Positions 1-33,387 of a DNA stretch of 64,000 nt are shown piece by piece. The translations under genes were made by a program, and so were the position numbers. The stretch comes from Catenulispora sp. MAP5-51 (GTDB taxonomy: Bacteria > Actinomycetota > Actinomycetes > Streptomycetales > Catenulisporaceae). Under the pieces are notes generated by a model. That model was given only the letters and a program-made list of their open reading frames with translations, was not told the origin of the DNA and searched no databases. Location of the stretch: positions 62,001 to 126,000 of the forward strand of contig NZ_JBGCCH010000025.1 in assembly GCF_041261205.1 (NCBI RefSeq), written 5' to 3'. Each line of letters starts with the position of its first letter. Position 1 is the first letter of the stretch.

Positions 1-3000
1 GAACAGCTGCGCGCGGTTCCCCGGCACGGCATCGGCCACGACGTCCTGGACGGGCTCGGCCGGCTCAAGGCGGATCGTCCTGGTGCCGAGGTCAGCTTCA
101 ACTACCTCGGGCGGATGGCGTTCGCGGGCGACCCGCACAGCCTCTACCGAGGCACCTTCCGCTCCCTGGAGCTGGACGTCGATCCCCTGACCGCGCGCCC
201 GCACGCCCTGGAGGTCGTCGGGCAGCTCGACGGCGACGTGCTGGAATTCACCTGGTTCTACAGCGACCAGCGGCATGCCGAGGCCACCGTCGAGGCCCTG
301 GCATCAGGGTTCGCCGACGCGTTGGCCGGCCTGGCCCGGCACGCGGCCCGGCCCGGCGCCGGCGGACGCACCCCGTCCGACTTCCCGCTGGCCCGGCTCG
401 ACCAGGCCGCCGTCGAACGGATCGCGGACGGCGACCCCGGTGCGGTGCAGGACGTCCTGCCGCTGACGCCGACCCAGGCCGGCATGCTCTTCCACAGCCT
501 GTCCCAGCACGACAGCGCCGCCTACTTCCAGCAGCTGACCTTCGTGCTGGAGGGCGTGCCCGACCCGGACAAGCTGGCCGCGGCCTGGCAGCACGTGACC
601 GACCGCAACGCGGTGCTGCGCGGCCGGGTCGTGTGGCAGGACGTGCCCGAGCCGCTCCTGGTGATCCAGCGCCGCGCCGAGGTGCCGGCGACCCGGCTGG
701 ACTGGCGCGCGCTGGCGCCGGACGAGCAGGCCGTCCGGCTGGACGATCTGCTGAGCCTGGACCGCACCACCGGAATCGATCTGGCCAAGGCGCCGCTGCA
801 ACGGCTGACGCTGGCCCGGATCGGCGACACCGGCGTGCGCGTCGTGTGGTCCTTCCACCACCTGGTCCTGGACGGCTGGAGCTTGTTCCAGGTGCTCTCG
901 GACGTCTTCGCCCGCCACGCCGAGCTGTCCGGAACCGTTCCGGTGCCGCAGACCGTGCCGGACCGTCCTCCGTACCGCGACTACGTGGCCTGGCTGCGCG
1001 AGCGCGACTGGGCCCAGGCCGAACGCCACTGGCGTGCCCGCCTCGGCACCCTCACCGAGGCCACGCCGCTGCCCTGGGACCGCGAACCGCGCGAGAGCCA
1101 CCGCGCGGAGTCCAGCCACTCGATCCAGATGACCGTGCCCGCGGACACCACCCGAGCCCTGGAAGACTTCGCGAAGTCCTCCGGTCTCACCATCAATACC
1201 CTGGTTCAGGGTGCCTGGGCGTTGCTGCTCGGCCGTCAGGCCGGACGCCGCGAGGTCGTGTTCGGCACCACCGTGTCCGGCCGGCCGCCGGAGCTCCCCG
1301 GCTCCGAGGCGATGACCGGCCTGTTCATCGCGACCCTGCCGACCCGCGCCGAGGTACCGGCCGAGGGCACCGTGCTGGACTGGCTGCGCCGGCTCCAGCA
1401 GGACCAGAGCGAGGACCGCCGTTTCGACTACGTCCCGCTGACCCGGATGCGCTCGTTCACCGGCCTTCCGGAGCGCGCCGAGCTGTTCGGCAGCATCGTC
1501 GTCTTCGAGAACTACCCGGTGGACGACGACCTCGCCGCCGCGCACGGGCTGCGCCTGAGCGGCCTGGACGGCGCCGAGACCACCAACTACCCGCTGACCC
1601 TGGTCGCCTATCCGGGACCGGAGCTGGGCCTGCGGCTGTGCTACGACCCGGAGCTGTTCGACGCCGGCACGGCACAGCGGATGGCGGAGTATCTCAAGGT
1701 CCTGCTGACGGGCCTGCCCGAGGGAGCCCGGCGCGCGCCGTCCCGGCTGCCGCTGCTGACCGGCGAGCGGCGCACGCAGGTGCTCGACGCCTGGAACGAC
1801 ACCGCGACCGAGCTGCCGGCCGGCAGTGTCGCAGAGCTCTTCGCCGCTCAGGTGCGCCGCACCCCCGACGCCGTGGCCCTGGACGCCGTCGACGAGCGGC
1901 TCAGCTACCGCGAGTTGGACGCCCGGGCCGCCGCCCTGGCCGGCCGACTGGCCGCGCGCGGTATCGGCGCCGAACAGTCGGTCGCCGTGTTGATGAGCCG
2001 TTCGGTGTGGCTGATCGTCGCCCAGCTGGCCCTGGTGCGGCTCGGCGGGATCTACGTGCCGTTGGACGGCCGGGCGCCACAGGAGCGGCTGCGCACGATG
2101 CTGAGCGAGGCCAAGGCCGAGCTGGTGCTCACCGACGCCGAGTGGGAGCGGACCGCTCGCGAGCTGAGCCCCGCAGACAACGTGTTGCGCCTGGACGACA
2201 CCGCCGCGCGTGCCCACACCGGCACCCGGCCGGCGGCGGCCAGCTCGGCCCCGGCTCCGGCCGTCGACCCCGACAACGTCCAGTACCTGATGTTCACCTC
2301 CGGCTCGACCGGCAACCCCAAGGGCGTCGCGGTGCGCCAGCGCGACGTCGTCGCCCTCGCCTTCGACCGCGCCTTCGCCGAGCACGACCGGGTCCTCGTG
2401 CACTCCCCGCACGCGTTCGACGCGTCCACCTACGAGGTCTGGACCCCGCTGCTGCGCGGCGGCACCGCCGTCCTGGCCCCGCCGGAGGACCTGGACGCGG
2501 CCGGGGTCCGGCGCGCCATCACCGAGCGGGGCGTCCGCCACCTGTTCCTGACCATCGGCCTGTTCCGCCTGCTCGCGCAGGAGGATCCGGGCTGCTTCCG
2601 CGGCGCCCGCGAGGTGTGGACCGGCGGCGAGGCGGTGCCGGGCGCGGTGATCGGCCGGGTCCTGGAAGCCTGCCCCGATCTCACCGCCGTCGCGGTCTAC
2701 GGCCCGACCGAGACCACCACCTTCGCCACCCGGCGGCCCTTCCACGCCGGCGACCCGCTGTTCCCGGTGCTGCCCATCGGGCGTCCGCTCGACAACACCC
2801 GCGTGTACGTGCTCGACGACGCCCTCCAGCCGCAGCCGCCCGGCATCGCCGGGGAGCTGTACATCGCCGGTGCCGGGCTGGCCCGGGGCTACGCGGGCCG
2901 GCCCGCCGAGACCGCCGCGCGCTACCTCGCCGACCCCTTCGGGGCGCCCGGGACCCGCATGTACCGCACCGGCGACGTCGTCCGCTGGAGCGAGGACGGC

Positions 3001-6000
3001 TCCCTGGACTTCGTGGGCCGCGTGGACGACCAGATCAAGATCCGCGGGTTCCGGGTCGAGCCCGCCGAGATCGAGGCGCGGCTGCGGGCCCATCCGGCCG
3101 TCGCCGAGGCGGTCGTGTCGCTGTACGAGGACGGCGGGCGCAAGCGGCTCGCGGCCCACCTCGTGGCCGCCGACGGCGCCGAGGTGCCCTCGGCCACCGA
3201 ACTGCGGGCGCATCTGGAAGCGGATCTGCCGGACTACATGGTCCCCGCCGCGTTCGTCGCCGTGCCGGAGCTGCCGCTGACCGCCAACGGCAAGGTCGAC
3301 CGGCGGCGGCTGCCCGCGCCGGACTGGGCGGCGGGCAGCGGCGACGCCGCCTACCGCGCCCCGGGCACCGAGACCGAGACGGTGCTCGCCGCGATCTGGG
3401 CCGACCTGCTCGGCGTGGACCGGGTCGGCGCCGACGACAACTTCTTCATGCTCGGCGGCGACTCGATCCTGAGCATCCAGGTCGTCTCCCGGGCCCGCAG
3501 CGCCGGGCTCGCGCTGTCCCCGCGCGACCTGTTCCGGCATCCCACCATAGCCGCGCTGGCTGCCGCCGCGACCGGCACCGCAAGGACGGTCGCCGGGACC
3601 GAGCCGGTGAGCGGGGAGGTCGGGCTGACCCCGATCCAGGCCTGGTTCCTGGACCCGCAGCCGCCGCAGGCCGCGTTCTTCAACCAGTCGGTGGTTTTGC
3701 AGGCCCCTGATGAAGTCGATCCGGACGCCCTGCGCCGCGCGCTGAAAGCCTTGTGGGCGCACCACGACGCGCTGCGGTCCCGGTTCACCCTCGGGGCGGA
3801 CGGCCGCTGGCGGCAGGACTGCGTCCCCGCGCACGACACCGCCCCCGACCTGTTGGAGCTCTGCGACTTCGATGTCGAAGAGCAGGCGACAGCGGCGGCG
3901 CACGCCGGCTTCGACCTGAGCTCCGGTCCGTTGCTCGCCGCGCGCTTGTTCACCGGCGGCGACCGATCGGCCCGGCTTCTGCTGGTCGTGCATCACTTGG
4001 TCGTCGACGGGGTTTCCTGGCGTGTCCTGCTGGAGGACTTGGAGACCGCATACCGGCAGGCCTTGGCCGGCCGGACGCTGCGCCTGCCCGACCGCACCAC
4101 CTCCGTGCAGGAGTGGACGCGGCGGCTGCGCGCCCACACCGAGACTGGTGGGTTCGCTGACCAGCGAGCCTACTGGCGGCAAGTCGCAGAACACTGCGCG
4201 ACGCCGCTCCCGATGGACGTCGGCGGCGGCAACACCGCCGCCGACGTCCGGGCCGTGACGGTCCGGCTGGACCGTGCGCGCACCGACGAGCTGCTGCGCA
4301 AGGTTCCCGGCGTCTACCGCACCCGGATCGACGATGTGCTGCTCACCGCTCTGGGCCGGGTGCTCGGCGCGTGGGCCGGGCGGGACACGGTCGCCATCGA
4401 CCTGGAGGGGCACGGCCGCGAGGACCAGCTCTTCGAGGACATCGACCTCTCGCGCACCCTCGGCTGGTTCACCACCTGCTTCCCGGTCGCCCTTCAGGTC
4501 CCAGACGGGGACTGGGGTGCCGCGCTGAAGTCCGTGAAGGAGCAGCTGCGCGCGGTCCCGAAGCGCGGGATCGGCTACGGCGCGCTGCGCCACATCGCCC
4601 GCGACGAACAGCTCGCCGGCGTGCCGGACCCCGGCGTCAGCTTCAACTATCTGGGCCGGTTCGACTGGTCGGCGGACGACGCCGTCCTGGTCCGCGCCGT
4701 CCCCGGCGGCCTCGGTGGTGCCGAGGATCCGGACACGGCGCGTGCGCACCTGCTGGACGTGGTCGCCCGCGTCGAGGACGACAGTCTGGAGATCAGCTGG
4801 CACTACAGCGTCGGACGGCACTTCGAGCAGACCGTCACCGCTTTGGCCGAGAACATGCTGCGCGCTCTGGAAGGCATCATCGACCACTGCGACAGTGCCG
4901 ACGCCGGCGGTCGCACCCCCTCGGACTTCCCGCTGGCGCGCCTGGACCAGGCCGCCGTGGACCGGATCGTCGGCGACGGCCGCGCTGTCGCCGACCTCTA
5001 CCCGCTGACGCCGATGCAGGCCGGCATGCTCTTCCACGGCCTGCTCGAACCGGACAGCAGTACGTACCTCAACCAGGTCCAACTGGTCCTGTCCGGCGTC
5101 ACCGACGCCCACGCGCTGGCCGAAGCGTGGCAGCGCACCGCGGACGCCAACCCGATCCTGCGCACCCGGCTGAGCTGGCAGGACAGCACTCAGCCGGTCC
5201 AGGTCGTGCAGCAGCGGGCGGTCATCCCGGTGGCCCACCACGACTGGACCGGGCAGCCGGCCGACCAGATCGAGCAGCAGACGGCCCGGCTGCTCGACGA
5301 CGACCGCGCCGCCGGTTTCGACCTGAGCCGGGCGCCGCTGATGCGGTTGGCGCTGATCCGGCTCTCGCCGACCCGGGTGCGGATGGTGTGGACCTTCCAC
5401 CACATCCTGCTCGACGGCTGGAGCGCGGCCCAGGTCTTCGACGAGGTCTGCGAACGATACGCCGCTCTCACCTCGGGCCGTCGGCCGCGGTTGCCCGAGC
5501 GCGCGCCGTTCGGCGACTACCTGCGCTGGCTGGCAGATCAGGACTCTGCTCGGGCCGAGCAGTACTGGCGGGAGGCGCTCGCCGGGTTCCCCGCCCCGAC
5601 CGAACTGCCCCGCGACCGGCGTCCCGCCGAAGCGCATCAGGCCAGCTCTTCGGAGTCGGTGAAGGTGATCCTCGACGGCGCTGTGTCGGCGCGGCTGCGC
5701 CAGACGGCACAGGCCGCGGGGCTGACCGTCAACACCGTCATGCAGGGCGCCTGGGCGCTGCTGCTGTCCCGCTACGGCGGCGGGGACGACGTGGTCTTCG
5801 GCACGATCGTGTCCGGACGGCCCACCGACCTGGCCGGGGTGACCTCGATGGTCGGACTGTTCATCAACACCCTGCCGACCCGGGTCCGGATCGACGGCCG
5901 CCTGCCGCTCCGGGAGTGGCTGCGCGACGTGCAGGCCGTCCAGTCCGAGGACCGGCGCCACGAGTTCGTCTCGCTGGCGCAGCTCCAGACCTGGAGCGAG

Positions 6001-9000
6001 GTGACCGGCGGGACCTCGCTGTTCGACAGCATCCTGGTCTTCGAGAACTACCCCTTCGACGCCGACGCGGCCGGCAAGCACGGCCTGGCCGTCGAATCCG
6101 AGCGCGACGTCGAGCCGACCAACTACGCGCTCAGCGTCGTGGTGGAGCCCGGCGAGGCCCTGGCCGTCAACCTCGACTACGACCCCGCCGCCTTCGACGC
6201 GGCGACCGTCGAAGGACTCGGGGCGAGCCTGGAGACGCTGCTCACGGCGATGGCGCAGGATCTGGACCGCCGGCTCGCCGACCTGCCGCTGCTGGCGGCG
6301 GACCGGGGACGCGAGCTGCTCGACCGGTTCGGCGGAACGGTCGCCGAGGCGCCGGCGCACACGCTGCCCGAGGTGTTCGCCCGCCAGGCCGCCCTCACTC
6401 CCGAGGTGCCCGCCGTGCGCTTCGGAGACAGTCTCCTTACTTACCGCGAGCTCGACGAGCGCTCCAACCGGCTGGCCCGGCTGCTGATCGAGGCCGGCGC
6501 CGGACCCGAGCGCTTCGTCGCGCTGGCGCTGCCCCGTACCGCCGATCTGATCGTCGCGATGATCGCGGTCCTTAAGAGCGGCGCCGCATACCTGCCGGTC
6601 GATCCGGGCTATCCGGCCGAGCGCATCGCGTTCCTGTTCGCGGACGTGCGACCGGACGCCGTGATCACCACGACCGGGACCGGGGACCGGCTGCCGGAGG
6701 GCGCGGTCACGCGGATTGTGCTGGACGAGCCAGCTTGCGCCGAGCGGTTGGCTGCTGCGGGGACCGGCGCCGTCGACGCTAGCGAGCGTCGCAGCGTTCT
6801 GCTGCCTCAGCACCCTGCGTATGTCATCCACACCTCGGGCTCGACCGGCCGCCCCAAGGGCGTCGTGGTCGCCCAGAACTCGGTGCTGGCGCTGATCGAC
6901 TGGGCCGTGGCCGAGTTCGCGGGTCGCGGGCTGGAGCATGTGGTCGCTTCCACCTCGCTGAACTTCGACGTGTCGGTGTTCGAGATCTTCTCGCCGCTGC
7001 TGTCCGGCGGCTGTGTGGAGATCGTGCACGACGTGCTGGCCCTGGCCGACCGGACCGAGCCCTGGCGTGCCGGGCTGCTCAGCGCTGTGCCCTCGGCGCT
7101 GGGCCGGCTGCTGGCCGAGGACGTCGTGCACGTCGGCGCGGACACCGTGGTGCTGGCCGGCGAGGCGCTGCCGGCGCGGACCGTGCGCCAGGTGCGCGCG
7201 GCGGTGCCCGGCTGCCGCGTCATGAACATCTACGGCCCGACCGAGGCCACCGTCTACGCCGCCGCGTTCCTGTGCGACCCAGACGACCCGGACCGCGAGC
7301 CCCCGATCGGCCGACCGGTCGGCGGCACGCGGGCCTACGTGCTCGACGATCGCATGCGTCCGGTCCCCGTCGGAGCGCCGGGGGAGCTGTACCTGGCCGG
7401 TACCGGCGTGGCGCGCGGCTATCTGCGGCGCCCCGGACTGACCTCGGCCCGGTTCCTGCCCGACCCCTTCGGCCCGGCCGGCCGGCGCATGTACCGCACC
7501 GGCGACCTGGTGCGCTGGACCGCCGAGGGCGACCTGGTCTACCTCGGCCGGACCGACGACCAGGTGAAGGTGCGCGGGTTCCGGATCGAACTCGGCGAGG
7601 TCGAGGCCGCGCTGGCCCGCCACCCGGCGGTGGCGGCGGCCGCGGCCCGGGTGGTGGACCACGACGGCCACAAGCGGCTGGTCGGTTACGCGGTGCCGCG
7701 CGTCGGCGGCGGTGCTGGCGCCGATGCCAATGCTGGTGTTGGCGCTGGCGCCAATGCCAATGCCAATGCCAATGCCAATGCTGGTGCTGGTGCTGGTGCC
7801 GATGCCGCACTGCCGGACGCCGCCGACTGGCGTGCGTTCCTGTCCCGCGCACTGCCCGACCACCTGGTCCCGGCGCTCGTCGTCCCGCTGGCGCGGCTGC
7901 CGCTCGGCGCGACCGGCAAGCTGGACCGGCGCGCTCTGCCCGAGCCGGTGTGGTCCGTCCCCGCCGCGCGCGGCGAGCGGGCTTCGAGCACCGAGGCCGA
8001 GAAGACCCTCGCCGCGATCTGGTCCGAGGTGCTCGGGGTGCCCGAGGTCCGGGCCGACGACAACTACTTCGCGCTCGGCGGCGACTCGATCCTGGGCATC
8101 CAGCTGGTCTCGGCCGCCCGCCGGGCCGGCCTCGCCCTCACGCCTCGGCACCTGTTCACCCATCAGACCCTTGCCGAACTCGCTCAGGCGGCCGAGCGGG
8201 CGCCGAGCGCGGAGATCACGGCCGAACAGGGTGTGGTCGTCGGCGATGCGCCGCTGACCCCGGTGCAGCACTGGATGTTCCACACCCTCGGCGCCGACGC
8301 CCGGTTCGCGCAGGCGGTCTCCCTCCAGCTGGCGCCGGACGTCGAGGAAGTGGTGCTGCGCGCCGCGCTGGCCGCTGTCCTGGAGCAGCATGACGCGCTG
8401 CGTCAGCGGTACGAACCGGCCGGGCCCGGACAGTGGCGCCAGTACGGCACCGCGCCCGATGGTGTGGTGGATCTGGTCGTCCATGACCGGGAACGCGATA
8501 TCAACGAGCTGACCGACGAGCTCATCGGCGGCTTCGATCTGGCAGCCGGACCGCTGCTGCGCGCCGCGCTATGCCGCTTCGGCGATGGACGTCGTCCGGT
8601 CTTGCTGCTGGCGGCGCACCATCTCGTGGTGGACGCAGTGTCGTGGCGCCTGATCCTGGAGGACTTCCAATCGGCCTACGAGGCTCAGCGCAACAGACAG
8701 TCCGTCGACCTCGGACCGAAGAGCACTTCGTTCCGCACCTGGGCCCAGCGGCTCACCGCGCACACGGAGGCCGGTGGCTTCGACGACGAGCTCGCCTACT
8801 GGCGGGACCTCACCCCGGCGCCGCTGCCGACCGACCTGGACGGCGCCAACACCGCCGCCACCGAGCAGACCCTCACCGTCGGACTGTCCGATGAGGACAC
8901 CCGCGCGCTGCTCCAGGACGTACCCGCGGTGTACCGCACCCGGATCAACGACGTCTTGCTGTGCGCGCTGGGCCGGGTCTTGGCCCGCTGGACCGGCCGC

Positions 9001-12000
9001 GACCGGGTGACCGTGGCGCTGGAGGCGCACGGCCGCGAGGACCTGCTGGACGGCGTCGATCTGACCCGCACCGTCGGCTGGTTCACCGCGATGTACCCCG
9101 TCGCGTTGGATGTGCCCGGCGACGCCGACACTGGCGCCGCGCTTAAGGCGGCCAAGGAGAGCCTGCGGGCCGTGCCGAACGGTGGCCTGGGCTACGGCGC
9201 CCTGCACTACTTGCGGCCCGACAGCATCGTGGACCTAACAGAACTGCCACAGATCAGCTTCAACTACCTCGGCCGCCAGGACTCGCGCGAAGACCAGGGC
9301 GGGCTGACCGGCAGCATGGACCGAGCGGCCGAGCGGCCGTTCCTGCTCGACGTCCTCGGAACGGTCAGCGAGGGCCGGCTGGACTTCACCTGGTCGTACT
9401 CCTCCGAGGTCCACCGGGGCGAGACCGTGGCCCGGCTGGCATCCGAACTCGCCGACGAGCTGCGGGCCATCATCCGGCACTGCACCGAGCCCGGTGCGGG
9501 CGGCCGCACGCCGTCCGACTTCCCGCTGGCGTCGCTGGACCAGACAGCGGTGGACCGGTTGGTCCGCACCGGAGCGGGCGTCGCCGACGTCTACCCCCTG
9601 ACGCCCACGCAGACCGGCATGGTCGTGCACGGCCTGGACGAGGCCGCACACGGCTTGTACATCGAGCAGATCACCTTCGTCCTGGACGGCGCCCGCGACC
9701 TCGGGGTGCTGGCCGCCGCCTGGCAGCACGTGGTCGACCGCACCCCGGTGCTGCGAACCGCCGTGGCCGTGGCCGGGATGCCGATCCCGGTGCAGGTGGT
9801 GCGCCAGGACGCGACCCTGCCGGTCACCGAGCACGACTGGAGCACCATGTCGGCCGAGCAGCGCGCGGCGGAGCTGGAGCAGGTGCTGGCCGAACAGCGC
9901 AGCCGTCCGATGCCGCTGGATCAGGCCCCGTTGTTGCGCCTGGCTCTGATCCGGCTCGGGCCGGACGCGGTGCGCGTGGTGTGGACCTTCCACCACGTCC
10001 TGCTCGACGGCTGGAGCGTCTTCCATGTGCTGGCGGACGTCATGGCCGCGCACGCCGCCCTCGCCCGCGGCGAGCAGCCGAGCCTGCCCGAACGCCGGCC
10101 CTTCGCGGACTACGCCGCCTGGCTCGCCGGCCTGGACACCGGGGGAGCGACCGAGCACTGGCGGGGCGTCCTGGCGGACCTCACCGCACCGACCGCCCTG
10201 CCCTACGACCGCAGGCCGGCCCCGACCGCGACCGCGCGCTCCGGAACGTGGCTCTCGCAACGGCTCGACGCAGCCGCGACCGGCCGGCTCCAGGAGTTCG
10301 CCCGCCGTCACCGCCTCACGCTCAACTCCCTGATCCAGGGCGCCTGGGCCCTGCTCCTGGCCCGCTGGAGCGGCCAGTCGCAGGTGTGCTTCGGCACCAC
10401 CGTCTCCGGGCGGCCCGCCGACCTGGCCGGGGCCGACAGCATCGTCGGGCTGTTCATCACGACCCTGCCGGCGCGCGTCCGCGTGGACGGCGCCGCCGAA
10501 TGCGGCGCCTGGCTGCGCGCGATGCAGCAGGCGCAAGCCGAGGACCGCCGGTACGACCACGTACCGCTGTCCGAGCTGCGCCGGCTGTGCGACCTGCCGC
10601 CCGGCACGCCGATGTTCGACAGCCTGGTCGTCTTCGAGAACTACCCGGTCGGCGACACCACCGCCGGGGCGCACGGTCTGCTATTGCGGGAGCTGGACGC
10701 GCGGGAGGCCACCAACTACCCGCTCACCGTCGTCGTCTCGCCCGACGAGCGGCTCAGCGTGGAACTCGGCTACGACCCGAGGTACTTCGACCCGGGCACG
10801 GCCGCCTCGATGGCCGACCAGCTGCTGCACACGCTGTCCGTCCTGGCCGCCTCCGACGGCACGCTGCGGCTGGACGACATCGACGTCCTGCCCGGGGCCG
10901 AGCGCGAGCGCCTGCTGCGCGGCCCCGCTCGTCCGCTGCTCGCGCCGGTCGCCCCGGCCACGCTGGCCGCGCTCGTCGAGGCCGCCGTGGACCGGTGGCC
11001 GACCGCGCCGGCGCTGGCCGCCGAGGGCCGGGAGCTGACCTTCGCCGAGGTCGAGGCGCTGACCAACCGGCTGGCGCACCGGCTCATCGCGCGCGGCGCC
11101 GGACCCGGCGACATTGTCGCCCTGCTGCTGCCGCGCTCGCCGGACATGGTGCTGGCCGAGCTGGCGGTGACGAAGGCCGGCGCCGCTTTCGTGCCGGTCG
11201 ACCCCGGCTACCCGGACGAGCGGGTCGAGATGATGCTCCGGGACGCGGCCCCGGTGCTCACCCTGGACGCCAAGGAGATCGCCGACCTGCTGGCCGCGCC
11301 GTCCGAGGGCCTGCGCGGCGACCGGCCCACTGACGGAGACAGGCCCACTGACGCCGACAGGCCCACTGACGCCGACCGGATCCGGCCGCTCGACCTGGAC
11401 GACCCGGCCTACGTCGTCTACACCTCCGGCTCCACCGGGACCCCGAAGGGCGTCGTGGTCACGCACCGCGGCATCGCCGGGTTCGCCGCGGCCGAAGCAG
11501 AGCACTACCAGGTGGCGCCGGGCGACCGGGTCCTGGCGTTCGCCACGCCGAGTTTCGACGCCTCGGTGCTCGAACTCTGCATGTCCCTGCCGTACGGCGC
11601 CGGCCTGGTGGTTCCCGCCCCCGGTCCGCTGCTCGGCGACGAGCTGGCCCGGGTGTTGCGGGAGGAGCGGATCACCCACACGCTGCTGCCCCCGGCGGCG
11701 CTGTCCACGCTGCCCACCGACACCCCCGGCACCCTGCCCGCCATGAAGACGCTGATCGTCGGCGCCGAGGCGTGCGGCGCGGACCTGGTCGCGCGCTGGG
11801 CTCCGCACCACCGGATGGTCAACTCCTACGGGCCCACCGAGGCCACCGTGGTCGCCACCTGGTCCGCGCCGTTGGAGGCGGACGGCTCCGTGCCGCCGAT
11901 CGGGCGTGCGCTGCCCGGTTTCGGCGTCTACGTCCTGGACTCCCGGCTCCGGCCGGTCCCCGGCGGCGTGCCCGGCGACCTGTGGCTGAGCGGTCCGGCG

Positions 12001-12742
12001 CTGGCGCGCGGCTATCTGGGCCGGCCCGGCCTGACCGCCTCCCGGTTCGTCGCCGACCCCTTCGGCCCGCCCGGCACCCGGATGTACCGCACCGGCGACC
12101 TGGTGCGCCGGGATCGCAAGGGCGAGCTGTACTACCTGGGCCGGACCGACCACCAGCTCAAGCTGCGCGGTCACCGGATCGAGGCCGGCGAGGTCGAGGC
12201 GGCGCTGGCCCGCCACCCGGCCGTGCTGGACGCCGTGGTCAGCGTGCGGGAGGACGAGCCGGGACGGCCGCGCCTGGTCGCGCACCTGCTCGTCGAGCCC
12301 GGCACCGAGGCGCCGGCCGGCATGGAGCTGCGCGCCATGCTCGCGCGCTCGCTGCCGGGATACATGGTCCCCTCGGCGTTCGCGGTCCTGGACCTCTTCC
12401 CGCTCACCGAGAACGGCAAGACCGACCGGGCCGCACTGCCCCCGCCGCTGGAGGAGCTGGAGAGCACCGGCCAGGTGGCGCCGCGCACCCCCACCGAGGA
12501 GGTGCTGGCGGAGATCTGGGAGCAGAGCCTTGAGACGCCGGTCGGCGTCGAGGACGACTACTTCCTGCTCGGCGGGGACTCCATGCGGGCCCTGCTCATC
12601 GCCTCCCGCGCCAACGATGCCTTCGACGTCTCGCTGACGCCCCGGGACGTCATGGTCTCCCGCACCATCGCCGCCCTGGCGGAGATCGTGCAGGAGCAGG
12701 TGCTCAGCGAACTCGAAGCAGCCGCGTACGGGGGTACCGACG

Positions 12743-12756
<14 letters not shown>
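1..12756 (+). CDS. Nonribosomal peptide synthetase, 5' end outside window ([E] C-A-T-E, C-A-T-E, C-A-T)
   Basis: The frame is open from base 1, which lies inside an epimerization (E) domain, so the gene starts upstream. Domains by position: E end 1-420; C 450-1790 (HHLVLDGWS near 855); A 1800-3330 ([10 protein letters not shown] near 2300); T 3360-3570 (LGGDSILS); E 3610-4900 ([10 protein letters not shown]); C 4970-6290; A 6300-7950; T 7980-8190; E 8245-9500; C 9580-10870; A 10940-12450; T 12475-12690. All three C domains start with the PLTPxQxGM-type signature of D-acceptor (DCL) domains, as expected after E domains. Ten-residue codes read by eye against GrsA: DAYFWGVTFK (Val/Ile-like guess), DVFSVAIVYK (unassigned), DALLIGSVVK (hydrophobic, unassigned). 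The last module lacks E, so it should hand an L-residue to the next protein. Low-complexity linkers lie at 7711-7806 and 11320-11373. The stop overlaps the next NRPS start by 14 bases, indicating translational coupling. Confidence 0.97.
7711..7806 (+). repeat. Ala-Asn/Gly-Ala coding microsatellite in NRPS
   Basis: GCCAATGCCAAT and GGTGCTGGTGCT units in tandem encode ANANANANA and GAGAGA. They lie in the small subdomain of the second A domain, between its A8 and A10 motifs. The sequence differs from the surrounding code in using AAT and GGT/GCT codons. Confidence 0.85.
11320..11373 (+). repeat. Three 18-bp tandem repeats in NRPS A domain
   Basis: Units beginning GACMGGCCCACTGACG repeat three times at exactly 18 bases and encode [18 protein letters not shown], in the loop just before the A3 motif of the third A domain. 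Confidence 0.88.
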
Positions 12757-32971
<20,215 letters not shown>

Positions 32972-33066
32972 TGCCACCACGGCCTCGCCCCCGCAACTGC
33001 CGTGCGCCGCCGGCGCCGCCCGCGCTCGCCGCCCGGACGATCCCAGCGATGACGAAGGAATGTGAC

Positions 33067-33270
33067 ATGGACGAGAACACCCGCTACCAGGTGCTGCGCA
33101 ACGACGAGGAGCAGTACTCGCTGTGGCCGCTCGAGATCGAGGTGCCCGCGGGCTGGCAGCCCGTCGGCAAGGAGGGCACCGAAGCGGAGTGCTCCGCCTA
33201 CGTCGACGAGGTCTGGACCGACATGCGGCCGCGCAGCCTGCGCGAGCGCATGGCCGAGACCGAGGCCTGA
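33067..33270 (+). CDS. mbtH: MbtH-like NRPS accessory protein
   Basis: A 67-residue protein, the normal size for MbtH-like proteins. These small partners bind A domains and promote their folding and adenylation activity. It has the family features: an N-terminal YQVLRNDEEQYSLWP segment and W residues, including the PAGWQPVG and VWTDMRPRSL stretches. The ATG is chosen because AAGGAA lies about 7 bases upstream and the protein begins MDENTRYQV, as in typical members. It lies 95 bases after the NRPS stop, in the same direction, and is followed by a strong hairpin, so it probably closes the biosynthetic transcript. The 95-base gap shows nothing else I can name. Confidence 0.96.
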   Translation: MDENTRYQVLRNDEEQYSLWPLEIEVPAGWQPVGKEGTEAECSAYVDEVWTDMRPRSLRERMAETEA

Positions 33271-33280
33271 TCGACCGCGA

Positions 33281-33320
33281 GACGGGGCGCCGGCGGTGAA
33301 CCACCGCCCGGCGCCCCGTC
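33281..33320 (+). terminator. Rho-independent-like hairpin after mbtH
   Basis: GACGGGGCGCCGG pairs with CCGGCGCCCCGTC around a short AACC-centred loop with one bulged base. It starts 10 bases after the mbtH stop. There is no U-tract, which is usual for actinobacterial terminators. It separates the NRPS/mbtH transcript from the GNAT-MFS pair. Confidence 0.75.
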
Positions 33321-33387
33321 ACCCCCGTGTCCCCGCTCGTACTGCCGAGCGGCGGCACAGCCCGGCTCATTTCTCACGGAGGTCACC

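Noticed and set aside
304-8484. Very long open frame on the minus strand opposite the first NRPS
   Set aside because: It is a by-product of GC-rich codon use; the translation is low-complexity, rich in Arg, Gly, Gln and Val, and the plus strand encodes clear NRPS motifs. Similar long minus-strand frames across 8.5-31 kb were rejected for the same reason.
32972-33066. Hidden thioesterase or short gene between the NRPS and mbtH
   Set aside because: Only 95 bases, with no plausible coding frame of its own apart from the read-through frame leading into mbtH.
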